NCBI RefSeq assembly: GCF_009299835.1 | Contig: NZ_VKCZ01000007.1 | Coordinates: forward strand, 1-64,000 | Length of the DNA stretch: 64,000 nt | From: Microlunatus speluncae | GTDB lineage: Bacteria > Actinomycetota > Actinomycetes > Propionibacteriales > Propionibacteriaceae | Reading direction: 5' to 3' | Shown here: positions 26,228 to 41,693 of the stretch, piece after piece | Numbering within the stretch: the stretch's first letter is position 1 | Layout: each line of letters starts with the position of its first letter | Made by a program: the position numbers and the translations under genes | Notes under the pieces: generated by a model | Told to the model about the DNA's origin: nothing | The model's database searches: none | What the model saw: the letters and a program-made list of their open reading frames with translations, nothing else

Positions 26228-26271
26228 TTGTCAGAACTGAGTTGTGCCCTGGGGCAACTCAGTTCTGACAA
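26228..26271. repeat. Hairpin element, copy 1 (left of phosphotransferase)
   Basis: Perfect 17-bp inverted arms (26228-26244 and 26255-26271, beginning TTGTCAGAACTGAG) surround a 10-base loop that can itself partly pair. The outer part TTGTCAGAACT is shared with the element at 27287-27350. An open frame runs through it into the phosphotransferase, but the true start is downstream. Confidence 0.8.
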
Positions 26272-26359
26272 GTCGGTGGGCGTGGGTGCGAAACTCCGTC
26301 GCGCCGAGTCGGTGGGTGCGATGGAATGGGGAGATGATCGTTGTCGCGGGGCGGGTGCG

Positions 26360-27277
26360 ATGATCCTGCGCCGGCCCCGCACCGAGCAGCCGCACTACGG
26401 CCGGCATCTGGGCGACGTCGGCTATTGGGGCCGCTACGTGCTCGAGATCCTGGACCGCGCGGGCCTGTCCCGGGCCAAGATCGAATCGCCCTTCGTCGGC
26501 ACCTTCCCGACCTTCCTGGTCGGTGACCTGGTGGTGAAACTCTTCGGCGACACCTTCGACGGCGGTGACGCCTTCGCCGCCGAGCTGGCGATGGGCGAGC
26601 TGTTGGCCGGGGTGCCCGAGGTGCCGGTGCCGGCAGTGCTGGCGAGCGGTCGGCTGTTCGGCGACGCGGACGGCTGGAGCTGGCCGTACCTGATCATGGA
26701 ACGGCTCACCGACGCCCGGGCCGTACGGGAGGTGCCGACCGGCCGCTCGTTGCGGCGGGCGGCCGAACAACTCGGCCCGGCCCTGGCCCGGCTGCACACC
26801 TGGCCGGCGCCGGCGACGATCGCGGCCCGGGATCCGCTGCCCGCGCTCCGCGCAGCGGCGCCCGACCGGCTCCGCCGTTTCGGCCTGCCGCACCAGCTGG
26901 TCGACCAGGTGCCGGACTTCCTCGCCGACGCCCCGGCGGACCGGGTGCTGGTGCACGCCGACGTGACCGCCGACCACGTCTTCGTCGACGACGCCGGCCT
27001 GGTCGGGATCATCGACTGGGCCGACGCGATCACGGCCGACCCCTGGTACGAGCTGGTCGCGCTCCGCTTCGATGCGCTCCGCGGCGACCCCGAACTGTTC
27101 ACGACCCTGCTCGACAGCTACGGCTGGCCGCGACCCCCGAACTTCCCGACCCGCGCGCTGCAGGGCGTGCTCGAGTTCCAGTTCGACGCGATCTCGACGA
27201 TCGCCGGCCTGGTCGACCTGTCCCGGATCCGGACCCTCCCCGAACTGGCCGACCGCCTCTACTCCCCCTTCTGCTGA
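26360..27277 (+). CDS. Aminoglycoside phosphotransferase-family (APH) kinase
   Basis: A 305-residue protein-kinase-like small-molecule kinase. Lys60 (LVVKLF) is the ATP-binding lysine. The catalytic loop is His199-A-Asp201-VTAD-His206 instead of the usual HGDxxxxN, so a His replaces the Mg-binding Asn. IIDW (Asp219) is the DFG-equivalent. It may phosphorylate a sugar, amino alcohol or antibiotic; no evidence for resistance is visible. ATG 26360 is used because the upstream in-frame part runs through a hairpin repeat; ATG 26321 is an alternative. It is a single gene bracketed by two related hairpins. Confidence 0.75.
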   Translation: MILRRPRTEQPHYGRHLGDVGYWGRYVLEILDRAGLSRAKIESPFVGTFPTFLVGDLVVKLFGDTFDGGDAFAAELAMGELLAGVPEVPVPAVLASGRLFGDADGWSWPYLIMERLTDARAVREVPTGRSLRRAAEQLGPALARLHTWPAPATIAARDPLPALRAAAPDRLRRFGLPHQLVDQVPDFLADAPADRVLVHADVTADHVFVDDAGLVGIIDWADAITADPWYELVALRFDALRGDPELFTTLLDSYGWPRPPNFPTRALQGVLEFQFDAISTIAGLVDLSRIRTLPELADRLYSPFC

Positions 27278-27286
27278 CCCACCTCC

Positions 27287-27350
27287 CAACCCCGACTTGT
27301 CAGAACTAGGGGACGCCAGAGCATGCCCTAGTTCTGACAAGTCGGGGTTG
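27287..27350. repeat. Hairpin element, copy 2 (right of phosphotransferase)
   Basis: Perfect 25-bp inverted arms (27287-27311 and 27326-27350) enclose a 14-base loop. The arm contains CTTGTCAGAACT, shared with copy 1 at 26228-26271. It starts nine bases after the phosphotransferase stop and could also serve as a terminator. Confidence 0.85.
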
Positions 27351-27374
27351 TTGGGGTGGGTGGCGGAGATGACG

Positions 27375-27410
27375 AACACCCCTCCCGGGAACGGGGCCGG
27401 GAGGGGTGTT
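27375..27410. terminator. Strong hairpin terminator for rpoC
   Basis: Perfect 14-bp arms AACACCCCTCCCGG (27375-27388) and its complement (27397-27410) with an 8-base loop lie 38 bases beyond the rpoC stop. It ends in a TT on either strand and may work in both directions between convergent genes. Confidence 0.8.
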
Positions 27411-27448
27411 CGGTGCTTCGGTGTTCGGTCGAGCCGGTGTTCAGGTGG

Positions 27449-31306
<3,858 letters not shown>

Positions 31307-31376
31307 GTTTTATCTCTTCTCTTCTTTAGCTCGTATTGCTTCGCGTTGGTTCAGGTGTGATGACCGACGGGTCGAT

Positions 31377-31401
31377 GCCGGGCCCACTCGGTGGGCCCGG
31401 C
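31377..31401. promoter_or_regulatory. Hairpin in the rpoB-rpoC intergenic gap
   Basis: Perfect 11-bp arms GCCGGGCCCAC/GTGGGCCCGGC with a 3-base loop lie eight bases after the rpoB stop. No T-run follows on the minus strand, so it is more likely an mRNA processing, stability or partial attenuation structure than a full stop. Confidence 0.7.
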
Positions 31402-31409
31402 ACGGACCG

Positions 31410-34892
<3,483 letters not shown>

Positions 34893-34900
34893 GAGAGGGG

Positions 34901-34907
34901 TCCTTCC
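34901..34907 (-). promoter_or_regulatory. rpoB ribosome-binding site
   Basis: GGAAGGA with an 8-base spacer to TTG 34892. It identifies the unusual TTG start of rpoB. Confidence 0.75.
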
Positions 34908-35053
34908 GAAGGGCTCGCGGGGTGTATCAGTGCTATTCAGTTGAGATCGAACGGGTCGAACAAGTTCAAACTGGGGACAACTGTGACCTCCGCGCACGCA
35001 AAAGGGCCCGTGTCAAACCAACGGGTCGTCGAGTATGCGGAGGGCAAGAAAAC

Positions 35054-35082
35054 AGCGTAACCGCTCGGACGCGAAATGTAAA
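35054..35082 (-). promoter_or_regulatory. Probable rpoB promoter
   Basis: TTTACA (35082-35077) and TACGCT (35059-35054) are separated by 17 bases on the minus strand, a reasonable sigma-70/HrdB-type promoter. Transcription would start near 35047, giving a leader of about 155 bases. Confidence 0.5.
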
Positions 35083-35343
35083 GACCTGTGGGCAGCACTG
35101 ACCAGCGCGGTCAAATCGAGCGCGTTCCCACAGCATACCTCGGTTCGGCCCGCAGAGGCCTCGAACCGCCGGTAAACGCTTACGAACCACAGTCGCGTAC
35201 GGCCCACGACGACCGTGCCCCTCTCCGCCACGGGCGAGCGAGACGCTCAGACATGGAATCGGGCGCCGGGCACATGGTTCGTCTCACGACTTCGCGATGG
35301 AATTGTCCCCAGAAGCACGGAAACCACCGCCTCAGGAGGGGTC

Positions 35344-35823
35344 ATGGACACGGTCCAACTCATCGCACTCGTTTCGGCCACGATCACCACCGGCCTCATC
35401 GCCGGGCTGTTCTACGGCTATCACGTCGCGGTGGTGACCGCGCTGCGCCAGGTCGACGACCGGACCTATGTGCACTTCACGCAGCAGGTCAACATCAACA
35501 TCCTGAACGGCGGCTTCCTCCTTCCCTACCTGGGATGTGTGGCGCTCAGCGGGGTGGCCGCGGCAGTCCTGCTCGGCGGTCAGGGCTCGGTGCTGTTGCC
35601 GACCGCACTCGGGTTCGGGTTCAACCTGGCGGCGATCATCGTCACCGGTGCCGGCAACATGCCCCTCAACCGGATGCTGGACCGGTCCGATCTCGATCAG
35701 GCCGGCCGGACGCGGGCGCGGTTCGAGAAGCCCTGGAACCGGTACAACGCGCTGCGCAGTTGGCTGCACACGCTCGGCTTCGGTTGCCTCTGCTGGGCGC
35801 TGATCGCCTTCGGTGCCCGGTAG
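35344..35823 (+). CDS. DUF1772-family membrane protein
   Basis: A 159-residue integral membrane protein with four hydrophobic helices (about 5-27, 52-75, 85-105, 138-158). The pattern QQVNINILNGGFLLPYL and TGAGNMPLNRML is typical of the DUF1772/anthrone-oxygenase-like family. ATG 35344 is preceded by AGGAGGGG. Its role is unknown; some relatives oxidise polyketide anthrones, but no biosynthetic genes are near. It is a single gene, divergent from rpoB, followed by a hairpin terminator. Confidence 0.75.
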   Translation: MDTVQLIALVSATITTGLIAGLFYGYHVAVVTALRQVDDRTYVHFTQQVNINILNGGFLLPYLGCVALSGVAAAVLLGGQGSVLLPTALGFGFNLAAIIVTGAGNMPLNRMLDRSDLDQAGRTRARFEKPWNRYNALRSWLHTLGFGCLCWALIAFGAR

Positions 35824-35851
35824 GCAGTGTCGGAACGCCTAGATAGGTTGA

Positions 35852-35881
35852 GTTTCCCGGCGGGCCAGGGCGCCGGGAAAC
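35852..35881 (+). terminator. Hairpin after DUF1772 gene
   Basis: Perfect 11-bp arms GTTTCCCGGCG/CGCCGGGAAAC with an 8-base loop lie 28 bases after the stop and 43 bases before the UvrA-like start. Confidence 0.65.
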
Positions 35882-35924
35882 GGCAAGCTGGGCAGGGCGA
35901 CACGAGGTTGGGCCGGGATCAACG

Positions 35925-38900
35925 ATGAGCGAACTGAGGGTTCTCGGCGCTGCCGAGCACAACCTGCGGGACCTCGACGTGACGCTCGGGCCGGGGCTGA
36001 CCGCCGTCGTCGGCGTCTCGGGGTCGGGCAAGTCGTCGCTCGCGTTCGATGTCGTCTATGCCGAGGCGCGGCGGCGGTTCGTCGAGTCGCTCGGCCTCGG
36101 CCGGGCCGTGGCGCGGATGCCGGCCGCTCGGGTGCGCGGGATCGAGGGGCTGGGGCCGGCGGTCGCGATCGAACAGAACGTGCTCAACGTCAATCCGGCG
36201 TCGACGGTCGCCACGTCGGTCGGCCTGCACCCGTTCCTGCGCATCCTGTACGCCCGCTTCGCCGCGGTCGGCTGCCCCGATTGCGGGGTGCCGGTGCGGG
36301 CCGTGTCGCGGGAGGAGCGGCTGGCGATCGCCGTCGAGCTGCTCGCCGGCACGGACGGGCTGACAGTCGACGTGGCCGTGGTGCGCGGTCTGACCCGAAG
36401 CCACGCTCGGCTGCTGGCGAGCCTGCGCGGCCGGTTCGACGGAGTCACGATCGACGGCCGGCCATGGTCGGCGACCGCGTCCGGCCGGGTGCCGAAGCTG
36501 GATCCGGAGGTGCCGCACGACATCGTGGTCCGGGTCGCCACCCTGCCGCCGGGCGCGTCGGCGGCAGAGATCCGGGCCACCCTGGAGCGGGCCGACGCGC
36601 TCGGCTCGCCGGAGGTCCGGTTGGGCGGGACGCCGGTGCTGCGGGAGCCGATCTGTCCGAGCTGCTCCGCGTGGGTACGGCCGCTGCAGCCGTCGGCCTT
36701 CCGGGACGGCGACGACCCGGCCACCGCCTCGCATCGGATCGCCGGTCTCACCCTGACCGAGTTGCTGGCCCGCTCGGTCGGTGAAGTGCTCGAGTTCGTC
36801 GAGGGACTGGGGCTCGGCCGCCCCGCGGCGCGGGTCCGGGACGAGTTGTTGCGGCGGCTGCGGCCGCTGGTCACGCTGGGCCTGGGCCATCTCGCGCTGG
36901 ACCGGTCGATGCCGACGCTGTCCCGCGGCGAGGCGCAGCGGACCCGGCTCGCGGTCGTGCTCGGCGGCCGGCTGGAGGATCTGCTGCACGTCCTCGACGA
37001 GCCGACCATCGGGCTGCACCACAGCGATCTCGCCGCCCTGCTCGAGGCGCTGGCGTCGTTGCCGGGCCCGGTGCTGATGGTCGAACACGACCGCACCGCG
37101 ATCGCCCTGGCCGACGACGTGGTCGAGATCGGCCCGGCCGGCGGCCGGGGCGGCGGCGAGTTGGTCTTCCAGGGCCCGCCGGCCGCGCTGTGGCGGGCCG
37201 ACACTGCCTCCGGCCGCGGTTTCTCGGCGTCGACCCGGCGCCCGCGCACGTCCCGGTCGGTCGGTGATCAACGGATCATGATCACCGGCGCCGGCCTGCG
37301 CAACCTGCGCGGCATCGACTGCGAGCTGCCCTTGGGCGCGCTGACCGTGATCACCGGACCGTCGGGGGCGGGCAAGACGACGCTGGCGCGGGACGTGCTG
37401 CTGGAGTCCCTGCGGAGCAAGGGCCCGGTGGGTTGCGCGGCGTTCGAGGCGCCGAAGGTACGAGCGATCGCCGTCGACCAGAAGCCGCTGGGCAACAACC
37501 CGCGATCCAACCCCGCGACGTACACGAAGGTGTTCGACCGGATCCGGGACGTGTTCGCCGAGCAGACCGGCCGGCCGGCGTCGGAGTTCACCTTCAACCG
37601 GCCCGAAGGGGCGTGCCCGGAGTGCGAAGGGATGGGATCGATCGCGATCAGCCTCAGCGACCTGGCACCGATCTGGGTGCCCTGCGAGTCCTGCGCGGGC
37701 CGCCGTTACCGGCCGGAGGTGCTGGCCGCGACCTGGGCCGGGCGATCGATCGCCGACGTGCTGGAGCTGAGCGTCGACGAGGCCCACGCGCTGTTCGCCG
37801 AGCAGCCACCGGTGACGCGGATCCTCGACACCCTGCGTGAGGTCGGGCTCGGTTACGTCACGCTCGGGCAGCCCTCGCCCAGCCTGTCCGGCGGTGAGGC
37901 GCAACGGATCCGGCTCACCCGGGAGGTGGCCAGGGCCAAGGCCGGAGACCTGATCCTGCTCGACGAGCCGACGACGGGCCTGCATCCGGGCGACCTGGAC
38001 CGGCTGTTGACCGTGCTCGACCGGCTGACGGCAGCCGGCTGCACCGTGGTCGTGGTGGAACACCAGGCCGACGTGATCGCCGCCGCCGACTGGCGGATCG
38101 ACCTTGGCCCGGGCGGTGGCCCGATGGGCGGACGGCTGCAGCATTGCGGCCGCCCCGTCCCTGACCGGGCCGTGCCGCCGCGGCCCCGGGCCAGGGCGCG
38201 ACCCGGCCGCCGGTCCAGTGCCTCGATCGAGGTGCGGGGCGCCCGCGCCCACAACCTGCGCAACCTCGACGTCAGCTTCGCGAAGGGTCGATTCACCGTG
38301 GTGACCGGCGTCTCGGGCTCGGGCAAGTCGTCCCTGGTCCGCGATGTCGTCGCCGCGGAGGCCGAACGACGGTTGCTCGAATGTCTTTCGGTGTACGAGC
38401 GGCAGTCGGTCCGCGAAGGCCCGGAAGCTCCGGTCGACACGCTCGCCGGGCTGGGCCCGACGATGACCATCGACGCGACCGGCACCATCGCCGCGCCGGG
38501 TGGACCCGGGCGCTGGCAGGCCGCCCGGGCGACCGTCGGTCGGTCCAGCGACCTGGACCGGCTGATCGCCGTGGTGCTGGCCCGCGCCGGAGTGCGCACC
38601 TGTCTCGCCTGCGGCGGCGCCGAGGTCCGCCGGACGTCGGCCGCACCGGAGGCGGCCTGGGCCTGCGCGGACTGCGGCACCAGCGCCGTCCCGATCGAGC
38701 CGCGGCACGTGCTCGGGTCGCCGCTGGCGATCTGTCCACAGTGCCTGGGGCTCGGCGTCGAACGGGAGTATCACCTCGACGCTGTGGTGCGGCCCGACGC
38801 ACCGCTCACCCACTGCTTCGTCGGCCCCCTGTCCTGGTTCCGGCCCGAGGTGGTCACCAGCAACCGGGTCCTGCAGGCGTTCGGCGAGAGGTACGAGTTC

Positions 38901-40628
38901 GACCCGGCCAGCACGCCGTGGGCCGAGTTGAGCGACGAGATCCGGCAGTTGATCATGAACGGCATCCCGGCCCGGGCTGATCATGATCGGGTGGAATCGC
39001 CGCTGTTCGTCGGGCTGAACCATTGGGCCCAGCACGATCTCGGCGGCGAGGTGACCCGGGTGTTCAGCTGCCGGGAGTGCGACGGGGCCCGGCTGCGCGC
39101 GCCGTTCCTGACGATCAAGATCGAAGGCCGCGACCGCGCCGACCTGTTCGCGGCACCGTTCGCGGAGCTCGAGGACGTGCTCAGGGCGCTGGCCGAGCCG
39201 GCCGACGAGCAGGCGGCGCAGGCCCGCACCGCCGCGCTGCAGCGGCTCGGCTTCCTGCGCAGTGTCGGGCTCGGCTACCTCGACCTGAACCGGCAGACCT
39301 GGTCGTTGTCCGCCGGCGAGGCGCAGCGGATCAAGCTCGCCTCGGTGCTCGGCGGCGGTCTGGTCGGGATGACCGTGCTGCTCGACGAGCCGAGCCGGGG
39401 TCTGCATCCGACCGAGGTCGAGGCGCTGGCCCGGACGCTGACCGAGCTGCGGGACGCCGGGAACACGGTGATCGCCGTCGAGCACGACCCGACTCTCATC
39501 CGGGCCGCCGACGACGTGATCGAGATCGGCCCCGGTCCCGGCCGGTCCGGCGGCCGGCTGATCGAGCTCGACGACCCGCGGTCGGTGACCCGGGCCGTGC
39601 TCGAGGGTCGGGCCTCGATCCCGCGCCGCGATCGCCGCCGCGAGCCGACCGGCTGGCTGCAGCTCACCGGCGCCCGCGAGCACAACCTGCGCGGCGTCGA
39701 CGTACGACTGCCGCTCGGGGTCCAGGTCGGGGTGTGTGGCGTGTCCGGGTCGGGGAAATCGTCGCTCGTCGTCGACACGATCGCGCTGGCGCTGACCCGG
39801 CCCAGGACCGACTACACCGGCAGCGGGGTGATCCGGGTCGACCCCGGCAGCCACGACACCCTGGTGGGCGCGCCCGAGCGGACCGTCGTCGCCGACCAGA
39901 CCCGGGCCGAGATCACCTCGCCCGGCCTGTTCCTCGGGTTGATCAACGCGGTCCGCCGATCGTTCGCCGCGAGCGAGGCGGCCCGCGAGCAGGGCCTCAC
40001 GATCAAGGACCTCGGCTACGGCTGCGATGCCTGCCGCGGCAAGGGCGCCTGGCAGCAGGACATGGCGTTCCTGCCGGCGGTGACCCAGGCCTGCGAGGCG
40101 TGCGGCGGGTCCGGCTACCGGCACGAGGTCGCTGCCCTGGTCGAGCGCGACCGGACCCTGGCCGAGCTGGAGGGGCTGTCCGTCGCCGAACTGGTGGACG
40201 AGTGGGGCGACCTCCCCGCGGTGCGCCGGGCGGGCGACGTCGCGCTCCGGCTCGGGCTCGGCTATCTGATCGTCCGGCAGCCGGGCTGGAGCCTGTCCGG
40301 CGGCGAGGCGCAACGGCTCAAGCTGGCCAAGGAGCTCGCCCGGCCCGGCTCGGCCGGCAGCCTGTACGTGCTCGACGAGCCGACCGTCGGCCTGCAGGTC
40401 ACCGACGTCGCCGTGCTGGCCGGCGCCCTGGACGCGGTCGTCGACGCCGGCAACACCGTCCTGGTGGTCGAGCACGATCCGCTGCTGCTGGCCGGCTGCG
40501 ACTGGCTGATCGAGCTCGGGCCCGGCGCCGGACCCGACGGCGGCACGATCGTCTTCGAGGGGCCGCCGGAGGCGCTCGCCGCGGCCTCGACCGCCACCGC
40601 GCCGTTCCTGGCCGAGGCCCTCGGATGA
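35925..40628 (+). CDS. Double-length UvrA-like protein with four ABC ATPase modules
   Basis: A 1567-residue protein that is two UvrA-like halves in tandem. Walker A motifs are near residues 30 (GVSGSGKSS), 475 (GPSGAGKTT), 795 (GVSGSGKSS) and 1273 (GVSGSGKSS). Each module has a UvrA-type signature (LSRGEAQ, LSGGEAQ, LSAGEAQ, LSGGEAQ) and Walker B (LDEPTIGLH, LDEPTTGLH, LDEPSRGLH, LDEPTVGLQ). Cys pairs for zinc modules are kept (CPDC...CPSC, CPEC...CESC, CLAC...CADC...CPQC, CDAC...CEAC). A normal UvrA is about 950 residues. The UvrB-binding insertion looks short or absent, so it is probably not the repair UvrA. The ATG at 35925 leads directly into the first strand. The next gene overlaps or closely follows, so a three-gene operon is likely. 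Confidence 0.85.
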   Translation: MSELRVLGAAEHNLRDLDVTLGPGLTAVVGVSGSGKSSLAFDVVYAEARRRFVESLGLGRAVARMPAARVRGIEGLGPAVAIEQNVLNVNPASTVATSVGLHPFLRILYARFAAVGCPDCGVPVRAVSREERLAIAVELLAGTDGLTVDVAVVRGLTRSHARLLASLRGRFDGVTIDGRPWSATASGRVPKLDPEVPHDIVVRVATLPPGASAAEIRATLERADALGSPEVRLGGTPVLREPICPSCSAWVRPLQPSAFRDGDDPATASHRIAGLTLTELLARSVGEVLEFVEGLGLGRPAARVRDELLRRLRPLVTLGLGHLALDRSMPTLSRGEAQRTRLAVVLGGRLEDLLHVLDEPTIGLHHSDLAALLEALASLPGPVLMVEHDRTAIALADDVVEIGPAGGRGGGELVFQGPPAALWRADTASGRGFSASTRRPRTSRSVGDQRIMITGAGLRNLRGIDCELPLGALTVITGPSGAGKTTLARDVLLESLRSKGPVGCAAFEAPKVRAIAVDQKPLGNNPRSNPATYTKVFDRIRDVFAEQTGRPASEFTFNRPEGACPECEGMGSIAISLSDLAPIWVPCESCAGRRYRPEVLAATWAGRSIADVLELSVDEAHALFAEQPPVTRILDTLREVGLGYVTLGQPSPSLSGGEAQRIRLTREVARAKAGDLILLDEPTTGLHPGDLDRLLTVLDRLTAAGCTVVVVEHQADVIAAADWRIDLGPGGGPMGGRLQHCGRPVPDRAVPPRPRARARPGRRSSASIEVRGARAHNLRNLDVSFAKGRFTVVTGVSGSGKSSLVRDVVAAEAERRLLECLSVYERQSVREGPEAPVDTLAGLGPTMTIDATGTIAAPGGPGRWQAARATVGRSSDLDRLIAVVLARAGVRTCLACGGAEVRRTSAAPEAAWACADCGTSAVPIEPRHVLGSPLAICPQCLGLGVEREYHLDAVVRPDAPLTHCFVGPLSWFRPEVVTSNRVLQAFGERYEFDPASTPWAELSDEIRQLIMNGIPARADHDRVESPLFVGLNHWAQHDLGGEVTRVFSCRECDGARLRAPFLTIKIEGRDRADLFAAPFAELEDVLRALAEPADEQAAQARTAALQRLGFLRSVGLGYLDLNRQTWSLSAGEAQRIKLASVLGGGLVGMTVLLDEPSRGLHPTEVEALARTLTELRDAGNTVIAVEHDPTLIRAADDVIEIGPGPGRSGGRLIELDDPRSVTRAVLEGRASIPRRDRRREPTGWLQLTGAREHNLRGVDVRLPLGVQVGVCGVSGSGKSSLVVDTIALALTRPRTDYTGSGVIRVDPGSHDTLVGAPERTVVADQTRAEITSPGLFLGLINAVRRSFAASEAAREQGLTIKDLGYGCDACRGKGAWQQDMAFLPAVTQACEACGGSGYRHEVAALVERDRTLAELEGLSVAELVDEWGDLPAVRRAGDVALRLGLGYLIVRQPGWSLSGGEAQRLKLAKELARPGSAGSLYVLDEPTVGLQVTDVAVLAGALDAVVDAGNTVLVVEHDPLLLAGCDWLIELGPGAGPDGGTIVFEGPPEALAAASTATAPFLAEALG

Positions 40629-40636
40629 TCATGAAC

Positions 40637-40640
40637 GAGG
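40637..40640 (+). promoter_or_regulatory. Ribosome-binding site deciding the next start
   Basis: GAGG followed by AAACGATC and ATG 40649. The same GAGGAAACGATCATG arrangement precedes the secreted hydrolase at 5438, which supports the third of the three in-frame ATGs. Confidence 0.55.
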
Positions 40641-40648
40641 AAACGATC

Positions 40649-41680
40649 ATGACCGCGCTGGTGCTCGGCGACCCGTCGCCGTCGCTGCGGCTGCGGGCCG
40701 CGGTCGAGCTCGACGGCCTGCCGCCCGACGATGAGGATGTGGTGGCCTGGCGGGCGGAGGTCGGCGCGTCCGGGCCGGTCCGCGCCCTGCTGGGCCGGCT
40801 GGCGGCCGAGGACAGCCCGCGCACCGTCGGCTATCTGCTCTGCCGGCTGGCCCAGCTCGGCTATGCCGGGCCGGAGCTCGGCGCCGCCGTCGAGGGCCTG
40901 TTCGAGCGGCAACTGCCGGACGGTTCGTGGCCGACGGCCGATGATCCCGCTGATCGGCCCGGTCGCGCCGGCCGCCGGAAGGTCGCGCCCCGGTCGGCGC
41001 AGCCGGAAGGGGCCCGGTTCATCACCGTTCGGACGGCGGTGCCGCTGCGGGGCATCGCGGCAGCCGGCTTCGGCACCGATCCGCGGGCCGAGCGCGGCTA
41101 CGACTGGCTCGTCGGGGCGCGCCTGCCCGACGGATCGTGGCCGGCCGGACCCAAGGGCGACCTCGGCGGGCCCGGCCGGCCGACGGAGCCGGAACGTGAA
41201 TACCGGCGGCTGACCCGCGGCGAGGGCTGCCGCTCGGCCACCACCGGCGCGGTCGCCTGCCTGGCGCTGCACCCCGAGCGCCGCCGGTCCGAGGCCGCCC
41301 GGATCGGCGTCGATCATCTGCTCGCCCGGGAGACGCGGGAGGAGACGACGCTCGGCTGGGAGCTGTCCCGGCTGATCGGCCTGGAGCGGGCCCAGGGCCA
41401 GGTCACCTTCTATGTCACCTTCGATCTCGCCTTCCTGCTCGACCTGGCGTCGCGCTGTGGCGTCTCGCCCGAGGATCGCCGGATCCGCGAGCTGGTCGGC
41501 TGGCTGGAGACCCGCCGCGGGCCGTACGGTCTCTGGGAACACCACGCCCACCCCCAGCTGTCCCGGTGGCTCAGCTTCGACCTGGCCGCCAGCCTCCGCC
41601 GGCTGGCCGACGGCGACTGGATCGGCAACGAGGAACCGAGCACCTTCACCCCCTACCGGCGCGGCCGGCGCCGCTACTGA
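40649..41680 (+). CDS. Terpene-cyclase/prenyltransferase-repeat-like protein
   Basis: A 343-residue helical-repeat protein. Two QW-type motifs are visible (RQLPDGSWP near 85 and ARLPDGSWPAG near 155) plus degenerate ones (GPYGLWEHH), as in the alpha/alpha barrels of squalene-hopene cyclases and prenyltransferase beta subunits. The cyclase DxDD motif is not seen and the size is half of a true cyclase. It may therefore be a binding or scaffolding relative. Start alternatives are ATG 40625 (overlapping the UvrA-like stop), 40631 and 40649. It sits between a UvrA-like ATPase and an esterase in one operon. The function is not known. Confidence 0.6.
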   Translation: MTALVLGDPSPSLRLRAAVELDGLPPDDEDVVAWRAEVGASGPVRALLGRLAAEDSPRTVGYLLCRLAQLGYAGPELGAAVEGLFERQLPDGSWPTADDPADRPGRAGRRKVAPRSAQPEGARFITVRTAVPLRGIAAAGFGTDPRAERGYDWLVGARLPDGSWPAGPKGDLGGPGRPTEPEREYRRLTRGEGCRSATTGAVACLALHPERRRSEAARIGVDHLLARETREETTLGWELSRLIGLERAQGQVTFYVTFDLAFLLDLASRCGVSPEDRRIRELVGWLETRRGPYGLWEHHAHPQLSRWLSFDLAASLRRLADGDWIGNEEPSTFTPYRRGRRRY

Positions 41681-41693
41681 TCATGGAGAGCCG

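Larger units (their letters stand above)
34893..35343. promoter_or_regulatory. rpoBC leader and divergent promoter region
   Basis: This 451-base gap has no gene. It holds the rpoB leader (about 150 bases from the best promoter) and the upstream region of the DUF1772 gene. A TATGCT hexamer at 35137-35132 (minus strand) is another possible -10. The gap lacks rplJ-rplL, which in many bacteria precede rpoB. Confidence 0.55.

Noticed and set aside
26228..27350. Insertion sequence around the phosphotransferase
   Set aside because: The flanking hairpins share only a short core, there is no transposase and no target-site duplication was seen. I kept them as repeats instead.
35919..40475. 1518-residue minus-strand frame over the UvrA-like gene
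   Set aside because: The plus strand contains four full ABC motif sets. The antisense frame is Arg/Gly/Pro/Gln repetitive with no motif.
35925..40628. The repair UvrA of the organism
   Set aside because: Length is about 1.6 times normal, there are four modules, and the UvrB-binding region looks missing. The housekeeping uvrA is expected elsewhere.
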